Source of the DNA: Candidatus Omnitrophota bacterium
GTDB lineage: Bacteria > Omnitrophota > Gorgyraeia > Duberdicusellales > 4484-171
DNA: 55,600 nucleotides
Direction of reading: 5' to 3'
Assembly (NCBI GenBank): GCA_014729775.1
Contig: WJJJ01000003.1
Coordinates: 1 to 55,600, forward strand
A program made the position numbers and the translations under genes. Shown here one piece after another: positions 16,877 to 25,577 of the stretch; within the stretch, counting starts at the first letter, position 1, and every line of letters starts with the position of its first letter. The notes under the pieces were generated by a model that was given only the letters and a program-made list of their open reading frames with translations, did not search any database and was not told where the DNA came from.

Positions 16877-17353
16877 ATGGACCTTAACATAATTGATTAT
16901 CTGGACAAGGATGCCATAGTCCTTGACGTAAAACAAAAGAATAAGAAAAACCTTCTCTCCTTTCTTCTCGATCATCTTATCCAGAAAAAAAAATTAAAAA
17001 AAGAACACAAAAAAGACGTTCTTAAGACGCTGATCCAGCGGGAAGAAATGGGATCGACCGCGATCGGGGGCTATATCGCTCTGCCGCACGCGCGTACGAA
17101 CACGGTCGGGCGGATCCTCATCAGTTTCGCGGTATCCAAAGACGGGATCCCTTTTGATTCTCTTGATCAGGAACCGGTTCACATCATTGCCCTTTTGCTC
17201 TCACACCAAAAAGAAGCAGGCCTGCATCTCAAGATGCTCGCATTCCTCGCCCGTTTGCTCCGAGATAAACTTTTTGTGCAGCGTTTAAAAGCCGCGAAAA
17301 CAGAGGAAGAAGTGCTCGCGCTTATCAAGAAGCAGCAACAAGCAGTAAAATAA
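16877..17353 (+). CDS. ptsN: PTS EIIA-type (PtsN-like) phosphoacceptor protein
   Basis: A 158-residue EIIA domain of the fructose/nitrogen type. The phosphorylated histidine is His71 in GGYIALPHAR, preceded by LIQREEMGSTAIG. The strand PVHIIALLLSHQK and the C-terminal helix also fit. No EIIB or EIIC sugar permease is present, and the gene lies beside HPr and enzyme I. A regulatory rather than sugar-transport PTS is therefore likely (inference). The gene is 4 nt upstream of yvcK. Its N-terminal third is unusually lysine rich (KNKKNLL, KKKLKKEHKKD). Confidence 0.88.
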   Translation: MDLNIIDYLDKDAIVLDVKQKNKKNLLSFLLDHLIQKKKLKKEHKKDVLKTLIQREEMGSTAIGGYIALPHARTNTVGRILISFAVSKDGIPFDSLDQEPVHIIALLLSHQKEAGLHLKMLAFLARLLRDKLFVQRLKAAKTEEEVLALIKKQQQAVK

Positions 17354-17357
17354 TCAC

Positions 17358-18623
17358 ATGAAAAAAGTATTGAAGTATTTTCGCTGGCTTTATCCCGGTC
17401 TCCGTATCAAACGGTGGATCAGTTTGGTGATGATCGGAGTATTGCTGATTTTGCTTTCTTCCCCCTATATTTTCCAGCCCAATTCCTGGATCCGGCTTCT
17501 CTACATTATCATATTTACCGTCGGAGCAGGGATTCTCATCGCGGGGATTTCAAAGCTGATTAAAAGTTTAATTGAGGCCGTGTATCCGTATAAGGAACGG
17601 GAACTGATCGATATCATTTACGAAAAAAGGCTGTTATCCCGAGGTCCGAAGATCGTTGCGGTCGGCGGAGGAACCGGTTTAGGAAGTATTATGGAAGGAT
17701 TAAAAGAATATACCTCGAACATCACGGCGATTGTCGCGGTGGCCGATGAAGGTGGATCTTCAGGCCGTCTGCGCGAAGAGTTCGGAATTCTCCCCCCCGG
17801 AGATATCCGCAACTGTCTTGTTTCTCTGGCCGAAGTGCCGCAGTTGATGCGGGATCTTTTTCAGTACCGGTTTCAGGAAGGCGACGGCATCAAGGGGCAC
17901 AGTTTCGGGAATTTGTTCATTACCGCCCTGACGGAAGTGACCGGAAGCTTTCAGGAAGCGGTAGAAGAATCCAGCAGGGTATTGGCGATACGCGGCCGCG
18001 TGCTCCCTTCAAGTTTAGACCGGATTCGTTTGAAGGCGGAATATCACGACGGGTCCGTACGGGAAGGAGAGGACAAGATTCCGGATACCGGCAAGCCCAT
18101 TAAAACGATTTCCTTGATGCCGCAGCCCGTCGGACCGAACCCGGAGGCGCTGGAAGCGATCCGGGAAGCGGATTTGGTGATTCTCGGGCCCGGAAGTTTG
18201 TTTACCAGTGTGCTGCCTAATCTGCTGATCCGGGAGATTCAACAGGAACTTGCCGCGAAGAATGTGATGAAATTATATATTTGCAACGTGATGACCCAGC
18301 ACGGTGAAACAGACGGGTTCACTGCCGCTGATCACCTTGAGGCGTTAAAAACACATTGTGACAAAAATATCGTGAATTGCTGCCTGGTGAATTCCGGGCG
18401 GCTAGAATACAAGCTTTTGTTCCGTTACGCGCAGGAACGGTCTTTCCCGGTGATTTTTGACCGGGAACGCATCCGAAAAATGGGGGTGGTGGCGTTTGAA
18501 GCCGACGTGGTCAGTAAAAGCGATTATCTCCGTCATGATTCTTTTAACACCGCCAAAGAAATAATTAACATTTATCACGCGTATAAAAAACAATGGAAGA
18601 AATTAAAGAAAAAATTACTGTAA
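17358..18623 (+). CDS. yvcK: YvcK/CofD-like protein with N-terminal membrane anchor
   Basis: The core carries the family hallmarks IVAVGGGTGLGSIMEGLKEY, VADEGGSSGRLREEFG and PPGDIRNCLVSLAE, plus LGPGSLFTSVLPNLL. YvcK of Bacillus (about 317 residues, cytosolic) binds UDP-sugars and is needed for growth on gluconeogenic carbon and for normal cell wall. This protein has about 95 extra N-terminal residues with two hydrophobic segments (WISLVMIGVLLILLS and LLYIIIFTVGAGILIAG), so it is predicted to be membrane bound. It sits between EIIA and HPr, echoing the yvcK-crh pairing of Bacillus, where Crh is an HPr homologue. Its 3' end overlaps HPr by 31 nt. Confidence 0.92.
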   Translation: MKKVLKYFRWLYPGLRIKRWISLVMIGVLLILLSSPYIFQPNSWIRLLYIIIFTVGAGILIAGISKLIKSLIEAVYPYKERELIDIIYEKRLLSRGPKIVAVGGGTGLGSIMEGLKEYTSNITAIVAVADEGGSSGRLREEFGILPPGDIRNCLVSLAEVPQLMRDLFQYRFQEGDGIKGHSFGNLFITALTEVTGSFQEAVEESSRVLAIRGRVLPSSLDRIRLKAEYHDGSVREGEDKIPDTGKPIKTISLMPQPVGPNPEALEAIREADLVILGPGSLFTSVLPNLLIREIQQELAAKNVMKLYICNVMTQHGETDGFTAADHLEALKTHCDKNIVNCCLVNSGRLEYKLLFRYAQERSFPVIFDRERIRKMGVVAFEADVVSKSDYLRHDSFNTAKEIINIYHAYKKQWKKLKKKLL

Positions 18624-18859
18624 ATAACCCCCATGGCCTGCATGTGCGGCCCGCGGCAGTGTTTGTGCAGATCGCCAATAAATTTGATTCCCGGGTATTC
18701 CTGGAAAAGAACGGGGAAAGAGTTGACGGGAAATCGATTATCACTATACTGAGTTTAGGCGTGCATAAAGGCATGGAAGTGACGTTAATAGCCGAAGGCA
18801 ACGACGCGGCGCAAGCGTTCGCGGAGTTAAAGCAATATTTGGAGAAAAAAGATGATTAA
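18593..18859 (+). CDS. ptsH: HPr phosphocarrier protein
   Basis: An 88-residue HPr. The catalytic histidine is His17 in NNPHGLHVRPAA, and Ser48 in DGKSIITILSLGV is at the position phosphorylated by HPr kinase in organisms that have it. It passes phosphate from enzyme I to EIIA. The start codon lies within the last 31 nt of yvcK in another frame with no clear ribosome site, suggesting translational coupling. The stop overlaps the ptsI start. Confidence 0.95.
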   Translation: MEEIKEKITVNNPHGLHVRPAAVFVQIANKFDSRVFLEKNGERVDGKSIITILSLGVHKGMEVTLIAEGNDAAQAFAELKQYLEKKDD

Positions 18860-20609
18860 ACTCAAAGGAATCGCCGTTTCTCTCGGTATCGGTATCGGGA
18901 AAGCGTACCGGATCGGTCAGGAAGAGGTGACGGTGCCTAAACGGAAAATCGGGCACGAAGAGATCTCCCGGGAGATTTACCGCCTGGAGGAAGCCCTGAT
19001 CGAGACCAGAAGGGAGATTACCTCCCTACAGAAAAAGATTTTTCAGGAGCTCGGTTTTGATCATTCTAAAATTTTCGAAGCCCACGTGTTAGTGCTGGAA
19101 GACCGCGTGTTAATCGAAGATATTATCCAGCAAATAAAGAATAAAAAGGTAAATGTTGAGTTCGCATTCTGGACGAGCATAAAAAAATACATGGATACTT
19201 TGTTAAAACTGGAAGACGATTATCTGCGTGAGCGGGTAAACGATATTGACGACGTGGCCCGGCGGGTTCTGCGTAAATTACTGAAGAAGGAGATCGTAAG
19301 TCTGAAAGACCTGAAAGAGAAGGTGATCGTGGTCGCCCACGATCTTTCCCCTTCCCAGACGGCGAGTTTACCCAAGGGAAACATCCTCGCGTTCGTTACC
19401 GACGTGGGGGGGCGGACTTCCCACACTGCGATTATCGCTCGCAGTTTGGGGATCCCGGCAGTGGTCGGCGTAGAAATAGGCACGAAGAACATCAAGCCCG
19501 GAGAAAAACTGATCGTTGACGGGTCCAAGGGCGTAGTGGTGGTCCATCCTACGGAACGCATCCTGAAGGAGTATCAGAAGAAATCGCAGCAGTTGGTAAA
19601 GGCGCGGAAGGCGTTCCATATCCCCAAAGTATACAAAGCGCAGACAAAAGATAAAAAAGAGGTTGATGTGTCGGGCAACATCGAGTTGCCCGAAGAACTT
19701 CCTTTGGTGCGGGAATACGGCGCGGAAGGGATCGGGCTTTACCGGACGGAATTCGTCTTTTTGGGAAGACGGGATCTGCCGTCCGAGGAGGAGCAGTATC
19801 AAGCGTATGTGAATGTCGCCCGCCGGGTGAAACCTCACTCGGTGATTATCCGGACGATGGATATCGGCGGCGACAAATTCCTTTCACAACCGCAGGTGCC
19901 CAAGGAGATGAGTCCGTTTCTTGGCTGGCGGGCGATACGTTTTTGTCTGGCCCAGCCGGAGATCTTTAAGGTCCAGCTGCGGGCGATCCTTCGTGCCGCG
20001 GCCGAAGGGGAGATGAAAATAATGTTCCCGATGATTTCCGGAATAGAAGAGCTTCGCCAGGCGAAAGCGCTTCTCGAGGAATGCAAGGAAGAGCTGCGCC
20101 GGGAAAAAAAGAATTTCAAAGCGGACATTTCCGTGGGAACAATGATTGAAGTTCCCTCCGCGGCGATGTGCGCCGATGAATTGGCCAAGGAGAGCGATTT
20201 TTTCAGTATCGGGACGAACGATTTGATCCAGTATTCTCTCGCGGTGGACCGGGGGAACGAAAAAGTCGCCTATTTGTATGAACCCGGGCATCCCGGAGTG
20301 ATCCGTCTGTTAAAACACGTGATAGAAACTGCGCATAAAAACAAAATATGGATAGGGATGTGCGGTGAAATGGCCGGAGAGCCGTTGTTCGCCTATCTTT
20401 TGCTCGGAATGGGGCTTGATGAGTTCAGCATGTCGCCCCCCCGCGTTCCGAAAGTAAAAGACATGATACGAAATGTGTTTTTTCAGGACGCCCAGCGGGC
20501 CGCGGAAAAAGCCGTGACGTTGTCCACGGCAAAAGAAGTGGAAAAGTTCCTTCAGGAGGAATTGAAACGGATGCTGAGAAACGAGTACGAACGAATAGTG
20601 CTCACGTGA
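18852..20609 (+). CDS. ptsI: PTS enzyme I (phosphoenolpyruvate-protein phosphotransferase)
   Basis: It takes phosphate from phosphoenolpyruvate and gives it to HPr. The phosphohistidine is His191 in GGRTSHTAIIARSLGIPAVVG. The PEP-binding barrel shows GIGLYRTEFVFLG, RTMDIGGDKF, MFPMISGIEELRQ, SIGTNDLIQYSLAVDRGNE and the active-site Cys in IWIGMCGEMAG. Length 585 is that of housekeeping PtsI; no GAF domain precedes it, so it is not PtsP. It overlaps HPr by 8 nt in the same operon as ptsN and yvcK. Confidence 0.96.
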   Translation: MIKLKGIAVSLGIGIGKAYRIGQEEVTVPKRKIGHEEISREIYRLEEALIETRREITSLQKKIFQELGFDHSKIFEAHVLVLEDRVLIEDIIQQIKNKKVNVEFAFWTSIKKYMDTLLKLEDDYLRERVNDIDDVARRVLRKLLKKEIVSLKDLKEKVIVVAHDLSPSQTASLPKGNILAFVTDVGGRTSHTAIIARSLGIPAVVGVEIGTKNIKPGEKLIVDGSKGVVVVHPTERILKEYQKKSQQLVKARKAFHIPKVYKAQTKDKKEVDVSGNIELPEELPLVREYGAEGIGLYRTEFVFLGRRDLPSEEEQYQAYVNVARRVKPHSVIIRTMDIGGDKFLSQPQVPKEMSPFLGWRAIRFCLAQPEIFKVQLRAILRAAAEGEMKIMFPMISGIEELRQAKALLEECKEELRREKKNFKADISVGTMIEVPSAAMCADELAKESDFFSIGTNDLIQYSLAVDRGNEKVAYLYEPGHPGVIRLLKHVIETAHKNKIWIGMCGEMAGEPLFAYLLLGMGLDEFSMSPPRVPKVKDMIRNVFFQDAQRAAEKAVTLSTAKEVEKFLQEELKRMLRNEYERIVLT

Positions 20610-20616
20610 GGCAAGG

Positions 20617-21372
20617 ATGTCGAAAACAAATATATTAATACTTGCGGCCGGATACGGAACCCGGTTGTATCCGTTAACTGAAGATACGCCGAAACCGCTC
20701 ATTTCGGTCGGCGGGAAAAAAATTCTGGACCATTTGATGGATAAAATCGACGTGCTCCGGCAGCGGTATCCGGACGGAAAAATAAAAGTAGTTTCGAATA
20801 ATAAATTTTACGACACATTTTCCCGCTGGCGGCAACAGCGGGGTATCAACGCGGAAGTGGTCAATGACGGCAGCAACAGTCCCGAAGATCGTCTCGGCGC
20901 GATCGGGGATATTCATTTTGCGCTTCGGGGAGAGGACGCTGCCGACTGGTTAGTGCTTGGCGGAGATAACATGTTTGCGGAAGAGCTTGACCGGTTTGTG
21001 GAGTTTTCCGAATCGAAACGGCCTCATCCCTGCGTGGCTTTATCCGATGTCGAAGACAAACGTATTGCCGGAAGGTTCGGCATCGTCGAGCTGGAAGCGC
21101 ACGGACGGATTACGGCTTTTGAAGAAAAACCGGAGCATCCGGAATCAACTCTCGCGGCAACCTGTCTTTATTTTTTTCCGAAAGAATCTCTGTCCCTCAT
21201 CGATGAATTCTTGGGGGAAGTACACGCTGCCGATGCCTCGGGGAAATACATTGAATGGCTTGCCAGAAAAAAACAGGCCTATGGATATATACTTGAAGGG
21301 AGCTGGCTGGATGTCGGCCACAAGGATTCTCTGCCGAAAGCCGAAGTATTATTTCACGTTGACCGGGAGTGA
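20617..21372 (+). CDS. Sugar-phosphate nucleotidyltransferase
   Basis: The Rossmann-like NTP-transferase fold opens with ILILAAGYGTRLYPLTEDTP, giving the G-x-G-T-R-L nucleotide loop and the following PKP lysine. WLVLGGDNMF supplies the metal-binding Asp, and FGIVELEAHGRITAFEEKPE the sugar-binding motif. The 251-residue length resembles glucose-1-phosphate thymidylyl- or uridylyltransferases and related sugar activators. The exact sugar cannot be read from sequence alone. It lies 8 nt after ptsI and 4 nt before pheA. Confidence 0.9.
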   Translation: MSKTNILILAAGYGTRLYPLTEDTPKPLISVGGKKILDHLMDKIDVLRQRYPDGKIKVVSNNKFYDTFSRWRQQRGINAEVVNDGSNSPEDRLGAIGDIHFALRGEDAADWLVLGGDNMFAEELDRFVEFSESKRPHPCVALSDVEDKRIAGRFGIVELEAHGRITAFEEKPEHPESTLAATCLYFFPKESLSLIDEFLGEVHAADASGKYIEWLARKKQAYGYILEGSWLDVGHKDSLPKAEVLFHVDRE

Positions 21373-21375
21373 ACG

Positions 21376-22443
21376 ATGTCATTGGAACAGTTACGAAAAA
21401 AGATCGACCGTATTGACGAGCAGCTGTTGCGTTTGCTGAATCAGCGGATGGAGCAGGTACTCAAAATAAGCAAAGAAAAGAAGAAGGGAAACCTGAAACC
21501 GTTCGCGCCGGAACGGGAATCCGCTCTGTTTGCCCGGTTAAAAAAACTTAACACCGGCCCCCTTACCGAAGAGGACGTGACCGCGATTTTTCGGGAAATT
21601 GTGTCCGTGTGCCGCTCGGTCCGAACGGAATTGCGCGTTGCCTATTTGGGGCCTAAAGGCACATACACTCATCTTGCGTCCATGAAAAAATTCGGCAAAA
21701 AAGCCGATCATGTCGCCGCGGAAAGCATCCAGGAGGTATTCGAGCTGGTGGAGAAAAGACAGGCCGACTACGGGCTCGTTCCCATTGAAAATTCCATTGA
21801 AGGTGTGGTGAATCATACGTTAGATATGTTTTTTGAATCACCGCTGCAAATTTGTTCGGAAATCACGCTGACGATTTCGCATGTGCTATTAAGCAGAGGG
21901 GCGGCATCACGGATAAAAAAGATTTATTCGCATCCGCATGTATTTCCGCAGTGCCGGTCATGGCTTGCGCGCAATTTCCCCCACGCAGAGCTGATACCGG
22001 TTTCCTCGACTTCCCGCGCTGCGCTCCTGGCGCGCAAATCCGCTCAGAGTGCCTGTATCGGGAACAAGATTCTGGCTGATTTGTACGGATTGAAGACGGT
22101 ATCTACGGCAATCGAGGATTCCCTTCAGAATTATACCCGTTTTTTGGTCGTCGGAGAACATGACAGCGCTCCTTCACAGGATGACAAAACCTCGATTCTT
22201 TTTTCGGTGAAGGACCGCGCGGGCGCGCTTCATGACGTACTCGCGGCGTTTAAACGGAATAAGCTCAATTTGACGAAAATAGAATCTCGTCCATCCAAGA
22301 AGAAACCCTGGGAGTATTATTTTTTCGCGGATTTCGAAGGGCACCGGGAATCTGCCGCCGCCAAGAAAACCCTGAAAGAGCTCCGTGAAGGATGCATTTT
22401 TGTCAAAGTGCTCGGTTCCTACCCCCGGGGCCAATACGAATAA
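21376..22443 (+). CDS. pheA: Bifunctional chorismate mutase/prephenate dehydratase (P-protein)
   Basis: It converts chorismate to prephenate and then phenylpyruvate in phenylalanine synthesis. Residues 1-85 are an AroQ chorismate mutase (LEQLRKKIDRIDEQLLRLLNQRM). Then comes the dehydratase, with VAYLGPKGTYTHLA, DYGLVPIENSIEGVVN and the TRFLVVG triad. A C-terminal ACT domain (ILFSVKDRAGALHDVL, then LTKIESRPSKKKPWEY) carries the ESRP phenylalanine-binding motif, so feedback inhibition by phenylalanine is expected. It is one of four aromatic-pathway-type genes in a row. Confidence 0.97.
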   Translation: MSLEQLRKKIDRIDEQLLRLLNQRMEQVLKISKEKKKGNLKPFAPERESALFARLKKLNTGPLTEEDVTAIFREIVSVCRSVRTELRVAYLGPKGTYTHLASMKKFGKKADHVAAESIQEVFELVEKRQADYGLVPIENSIEGVVNHTLDMFFESPLQICSEITLTISHVLLSRGAASRIKKIYSHPHVFPQCRSWLARNFPHAELIPVSSTSRAALLARKSAQSACIGNKILADLYGLKTVSTAIEDSLQNYTRFLVVGEHDSAPSQDDKTSILFSVKDRAGALHDVLAAFKRNKLNLTKIESRPSKKKPWEYYFFADFEGHRESAAAKKTLKELREGCIFVKVLGSYPRGQYE

Positions 22444-22449
22444 TCAAGG

Positions 22450-23550
22450 ATGTATACCATGCAAACGAGGAAACAGTTGCAAGGCATTAAGGTCTATTCG
22501 CCGGGGAAGCCCGTGGAGGAAGTGAAACGGGAGCTCGGACTCACGCAGGTGTACAAACTGGCTTCAAACGAGAATCCGTTTCCGCCGCTGTTCCTGGGGC
22601 CGGTATTCCGCAGAGAACTCAAAAGAGTACAGCAGTATCCCGAAGCCGGGTGTTTTTACTTGCGCAGAGCCCTGGCGAAAAAGCACCGGATCGCGCAGGA
22701 ACAGATCGTGTTCGGTAACGGTTCCGACGAATTGATCGTAATGGCTCTGCGGGCGTTCGTGTCATCCGGGGAGGAAGTGGTCGTTGCCCAGCCGACTTTC
22801 CTGGTATATGAAATTCAAGCGGCGGTCCAGGGTGCCAGGATCACGCGGATTCCGCTTTCCGGATTCAAGTATGATCTGGAGGCGATGAGCCGCGCCGCGG
22901 GCCCGCGCACGAAAATAATTTTTGTGGCGAATCCGGATAACCCTTCCGGCACCTATTGTACTCACCGGGAGGTAAAGAAATTTTTAAAAATGATACCGAA
23001 GAACACACTGGTATTTATGGATGAGGCGTATTTCGAATTCGCTCCGGGGGATTTTCCTAAAACACGCGAATTGCTGAAGGAATTCCCGAATCTTCTCTGT
23101 ACCCGGACATTCTCCAAGGCCTACGGTCTGGCCGGGCTCAGAATCGGGTACGGGATCATGTCTTCCCGGATCGCCGCTGCGTTGCAGAAAGTGCGGGAAC
23201 CGTTTAACGTGAACCGTTTGGCCCAGGCCGCCGCGGTGGAAGCATTGAAAAACAAGGAGTATCTGAAGAAAGTGCTCACCCATACCAAAAAAGAAAAAAA
23301 ATATTTTTATCGACAGTTTGAGGAACTGGGGGTGGAATTCATCGAGAGCGCGACGAATTTCGTGCTCGTCAACTGGAAACGCGATACCCGGAAAGTATAT
23401 GACTTTCTCCTGCGCAGGGGGATCATCGTCCGCCAATTACAGGGCTGGGGATGGAATAATTTTTTCCGGGTAACCGTAGGACTGCATAAAGAGAATGAGA
23501 AATTCATTCGGGAGCTGCGCCGGTTTCTTCAAGAAGAAAGAAAAAAATGA
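22450..23550 (+). CDS. hisC: Histidinol-phosphate/aromatic aminotransferase
   Basis: A PLP aminotransferase of fold type I. KLASNENPF, FGNGSDELI, FVANPDNPSGTY and the DEAYFEF motif are followed by the PLP lysine Lys223 in TRTFSKAYGLAGLRIGYG, and GIIVRQLQGW closes the chain. This is HisC, which makes histidinol phosphate. It lies between pheA and aroF rather than with the other his genes at 35.8 kb, so it may also transaminate phenylpyruvate and hydroxyphenylpyruvate, as HisC does in some bacteria (inference). Either ATG at 22450 or 22459 could start it. Confidence 0.93.
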   Translation: MYTMQTRKQLQGIKVYSPGKPVEEVKRELGLTQVYKLASNENPFPPLFLGPVFRRELKRVQQYPEAGCFYLRRALAKKHRIAQEQIVFGNGSDELIVMALRAFVSSGEEVVVAQPTFLVYEIQAAVQGARITRIPLSGFKYDLEAMSRAAGPRTKIIFVANPDNPSGTYCTHREVKKFLKMIPKNTLVFMDEAYFEFAPGDFPKTRELLKEFPNLLCTRTFSKAYGLAGLRIGYGIMSSRIAAALQKVREPFNVNRLAQAAAVEALKNKEYLKKVLTHTKKEKKYFYRQFEELGVEFIESATNFVLVNWKRDTRKVYDFLLRRGIIVRQLQGWGWNNFFRVTVGLHKENEKFIRELRRFLQEERKK

Positions 23551-23665
23551 AACCGCGAATACTGCTTCCGGATAGGACTATTGCTGCGTTGAAGGATGAA
23601 AGAGGCGGTATGCCGACACACTCAGTATCTGAATTTTGTTTTGATTGAGCCGGCAGTGCGCGGTT
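23551..23665 (+). promoter_or_regulatory. Long-range base-paired leader upstream of aroF
   Basis: AACCGCG (23551-23557) pairs perfectly with CGCGGTT (23659-23665), and ACTGC (23561-23565) pairs with GCAGT (23653-23657) just inside. That gives 12 pairs closing an 87-nt interior. A small CGG-TATG-CCG hairpin lies inside. The leader sits between hisC and the strong ribosome site of aroF. It could be an attenuator or processing element; I do not recognise a known riboswitch or T-box. Confidence 0.4.
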
Positions 23666-23712
23666 GTGAATCTATTGAGTGAAGTAACGCTGATTAACAT
23701 TAGGAGGGTACG

Positions 23713-24729
23713 ATGATTATCGTGTTTAAGCGTGATGCGACAGAAGACCAGGTGTCGCATGTGATTAAAAAAATCGAAGGTTTGGGATTAAAAGCCATGA
23801 TTTCTCAGGGAATTGAGCGGACAATTCTGGGGATTATCGGTCCGGAGGATATTGTCCGGCTCCAGCCTTTTGATATCTATCCCGGCGTGGAAAAGGTGAT
23901 GCCGGTATTGGTTCCCTACAAACTCGTGTCCCGCGAGTTTAAACGGGAGGACAGCGTCATTGAGGTGAAAGAAGGAGTTTCCGTCGGCGGGAAACGTGTT
24001 GTGGTGATCGCCGGGCCGTGTTCTATCGAATCCAAGGAAGTGCTGGAAGATGTTGCCGGCAGGATCAAGAAATCCGGAGCGACGCTTCTCCGCGGCGGCG
24101 CGTTTAAACCCCGGACTTCTCCTTATACCTTTCAGGGCCTGGGAGAAGAAGGACTGAAAATAATGAGCGAGGTCTCAAACGCGCTGGGGATCGCCTCAGT
24201 TACCGAAGTAATGGATACTCGCGATGTGGAATTGGTCGCAAAATACGCCGACGTTTTGCAAATCGGCGCCCGGAATATGCAGAATTTCAATCTACTGAAA
24301 GAAGTCGGGCAAACCAGGAAGCCGGTGATCCTAAAGCGGGGATTAAGCGCGACGATCAAGGAATGGTTGATGAGCGCCGAATATATTCTTGCCGGAGGAA
24401 ATTTCAACGTGATTCTCTGCGAACGGGGGATCCGTACTTTCGAAACCTATACCCGGAACACGCTTGATGTGAGCGCGGTTCCCGCGGTAAAGCATCTTTC
24501 GCATCTGCCGATCATTGTCGATCCTTCGCACGCGACCGGGAAATGGAGCATGGTGGAACCGTTGAGTATGGCGGCGGTTGCCTGCGGGAGCGATGGTCTG
24601 CTCATAGAGGTCCATCCAAAGCCGGAAGAAGCGCTCAGCGACGGGTCTCAGCAGTTGTACCCGGAGAAATTCATGGCGGTGATGGAGCAGATCAGAAAAG
24701 TGGCGGAAGTAATCGGAAGGGAAGTGTGA
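23713..24729 (+). CDS. aroF: 3-deoxy-7-phosphoheptulonate (DAHP) synthase
   Basis: The first committed enzyme of the shikimate pathway, joining PEP and erythrose 4-phosphate. The N-terminal 80 residues are a ferredoxin-like regulatory domain of the Thermotoga type (MIIVFKRDATEDQVSHVIKK). The KDSA-like barrel shows VVIAGPCSIES, LLRGGAFKPRTSPY, LQIGARNMQNF, PVILKRGL and the metal-binding LPIIVDPSHATG. Length (338) fits this type Ibeta form. AGGAGGG before the ATG is a strong ribosome site. Its stop overlaps the tyrA GTG. Confidence 0.97.
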   Translation: MIIVFKRDATEDQVSHVIKKIEGLGLKAMISQGIERTILGIIGPEDIVRLQPFDIYPGVEKVMPVLVPYKLVSREFKREDSVIEVKEGVSVGGKRVVVIAGPCSIESKEVLEDVAGRIKKSGATLLRGGAFKPRTSPYTFQGLGEEGLKIMSEVSNALGIASVTEVMDTRDVELVAKYADVLQIGARNMQNFNLLKEVGQTRKPVILKRGLSATIKEWLMSAEYILAGGNFNVILCERGIRTFETYTRNTLDVSAVPAVKHLSHLPIIVDPSHATGKWSMVEPLSMAAVACGSDGLLIEVHPKPEEALSDGSQQLYPEKFMAVMEQIRKVAEVIGREV

Positions 24730-25565
24730 CGAACGAGAAGATCGCGTTAATCGGAGTAGGTTTCATGGGAGGATCTTTGGCGCGCGCGCTGAAGAAAAAA
24801 TTTCCCGGAGTAACGGTCGCGGGGTTCGCGCGTAATTCCCGGTCCCGCCAAAAACTGCAGCGGCTCGGACTTGTCGATAAAGTCTCCTCTGATCTGGAGG
24901 AAGTGGTCCGGGAGGCCGATTACGTGGTGTTGAGCCTTCCGGTCTACGTGATTACCGAGTATATGCAGAAGATATCGAAGGTGTTGAAAGCGGGGTGTGT
25001 AGTATTTGACCTGGGAAGTACCAAGCAGTACATACACAGTCAGGCGAAACGGCGCCTTCCCCGTAAAGTGAAATTCATAGGGTGTCATCCCTTGTGCGGA
25101 AGCGAAAAGAGCGGAGCGGAATTCAGCCGGGAGGACCTGTATCGCGGTTCGGTGTGTATCATGACTTCGTCTCCCCGGTCGTCGGGGACGCGGCAGGTCA
25201 AAAAAATGTGGAATCAGCTGGGCGCGACCGTGGTATTCCTTACTCCGGCGAAACACGACCGGCTCTTGTCCTCTCTCTCTCACCTTCCGCACGTGATTTC
25301 CTTTTGTTTGACTTCGTGCACGCCTCTGACCTATGCGGTTCAGTTCCCGAAAAGTCTGAAGGAACTCACCCGTATTTCCGGTTCGCCGCCGCAGGTATGG
25401 GCAGAGATATTCCTATCCAATAAAAACTTCCTTTTACAGGATATTCGGAAATTCCGCGAAGAACTCGACCGGGCTGCGCAATTGATCTCCCGGGGGCGTC
25501 AGGAAGAACTCGGCAAGTGGATCAGAAAAGCGAATTCGCGTCACGCGGCCATTCAACAAGGATAA
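24726..25565 (+). CDS. tyrA: Prephenate dehydrogenase
   Basis: It oxidises prephenate to 4-hydroxyphenylpyruvate for tyrosine synthesis. The NAD(P) fold begins KIALIGVGFMGGSLARALKK. DLGSTKQYIHSQ and GCHPLCGSEKSGAEF are the family's substrate-site motifs, and the helical dimer domain includes HDRLLSSLSHLPHVISF. At 279 residues it has no chorismate mutase or ACT domain. I start at the GTG overlapping the aroF stop, because this places the Rossmann strand at residue 5; a longer frame exists upstream inside aroF but is not needed. Confidence 0.95.
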   Translation: MTNEKIALIGVGFMGGSLARALKKKFPGVTVAGFARNSRSRQKLQRLGLVDKVSSDLEEVVREADYVVLSLPVYVITEYMQKISKVLKAGCVVFDLGSTKQYIHSQAKRRLPRKVKFIGCHPLCGSEKSGAEFSREDLYRGSVCIMTSSPRSSGTRQVKKMWNQLGATVVFLTPAKHDRLLSSLSHLPHVISFCLTSCTPLTYAVQFPKSLKELTRISGSPPQVWAEIFLSNKNFLLQDIRKFREELDRAAQLISRGRQEELGKWIRKANSRHAAIQQG

Positions 25566-25577
25566 TCGAAACGGATA

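Noticed and set aside
23596-23682. 28-codon leader peptide upstream of aroF
   Set aside because: It has only one Tyr and one Phe codon and no spaced ribosome site, so it does not look like an attenuation peptide.
23551-23712. T-box or SRP RNA in the aroF leader
   Set aside because: The T-box core and the conserved SRP tetraloop motif are not present.
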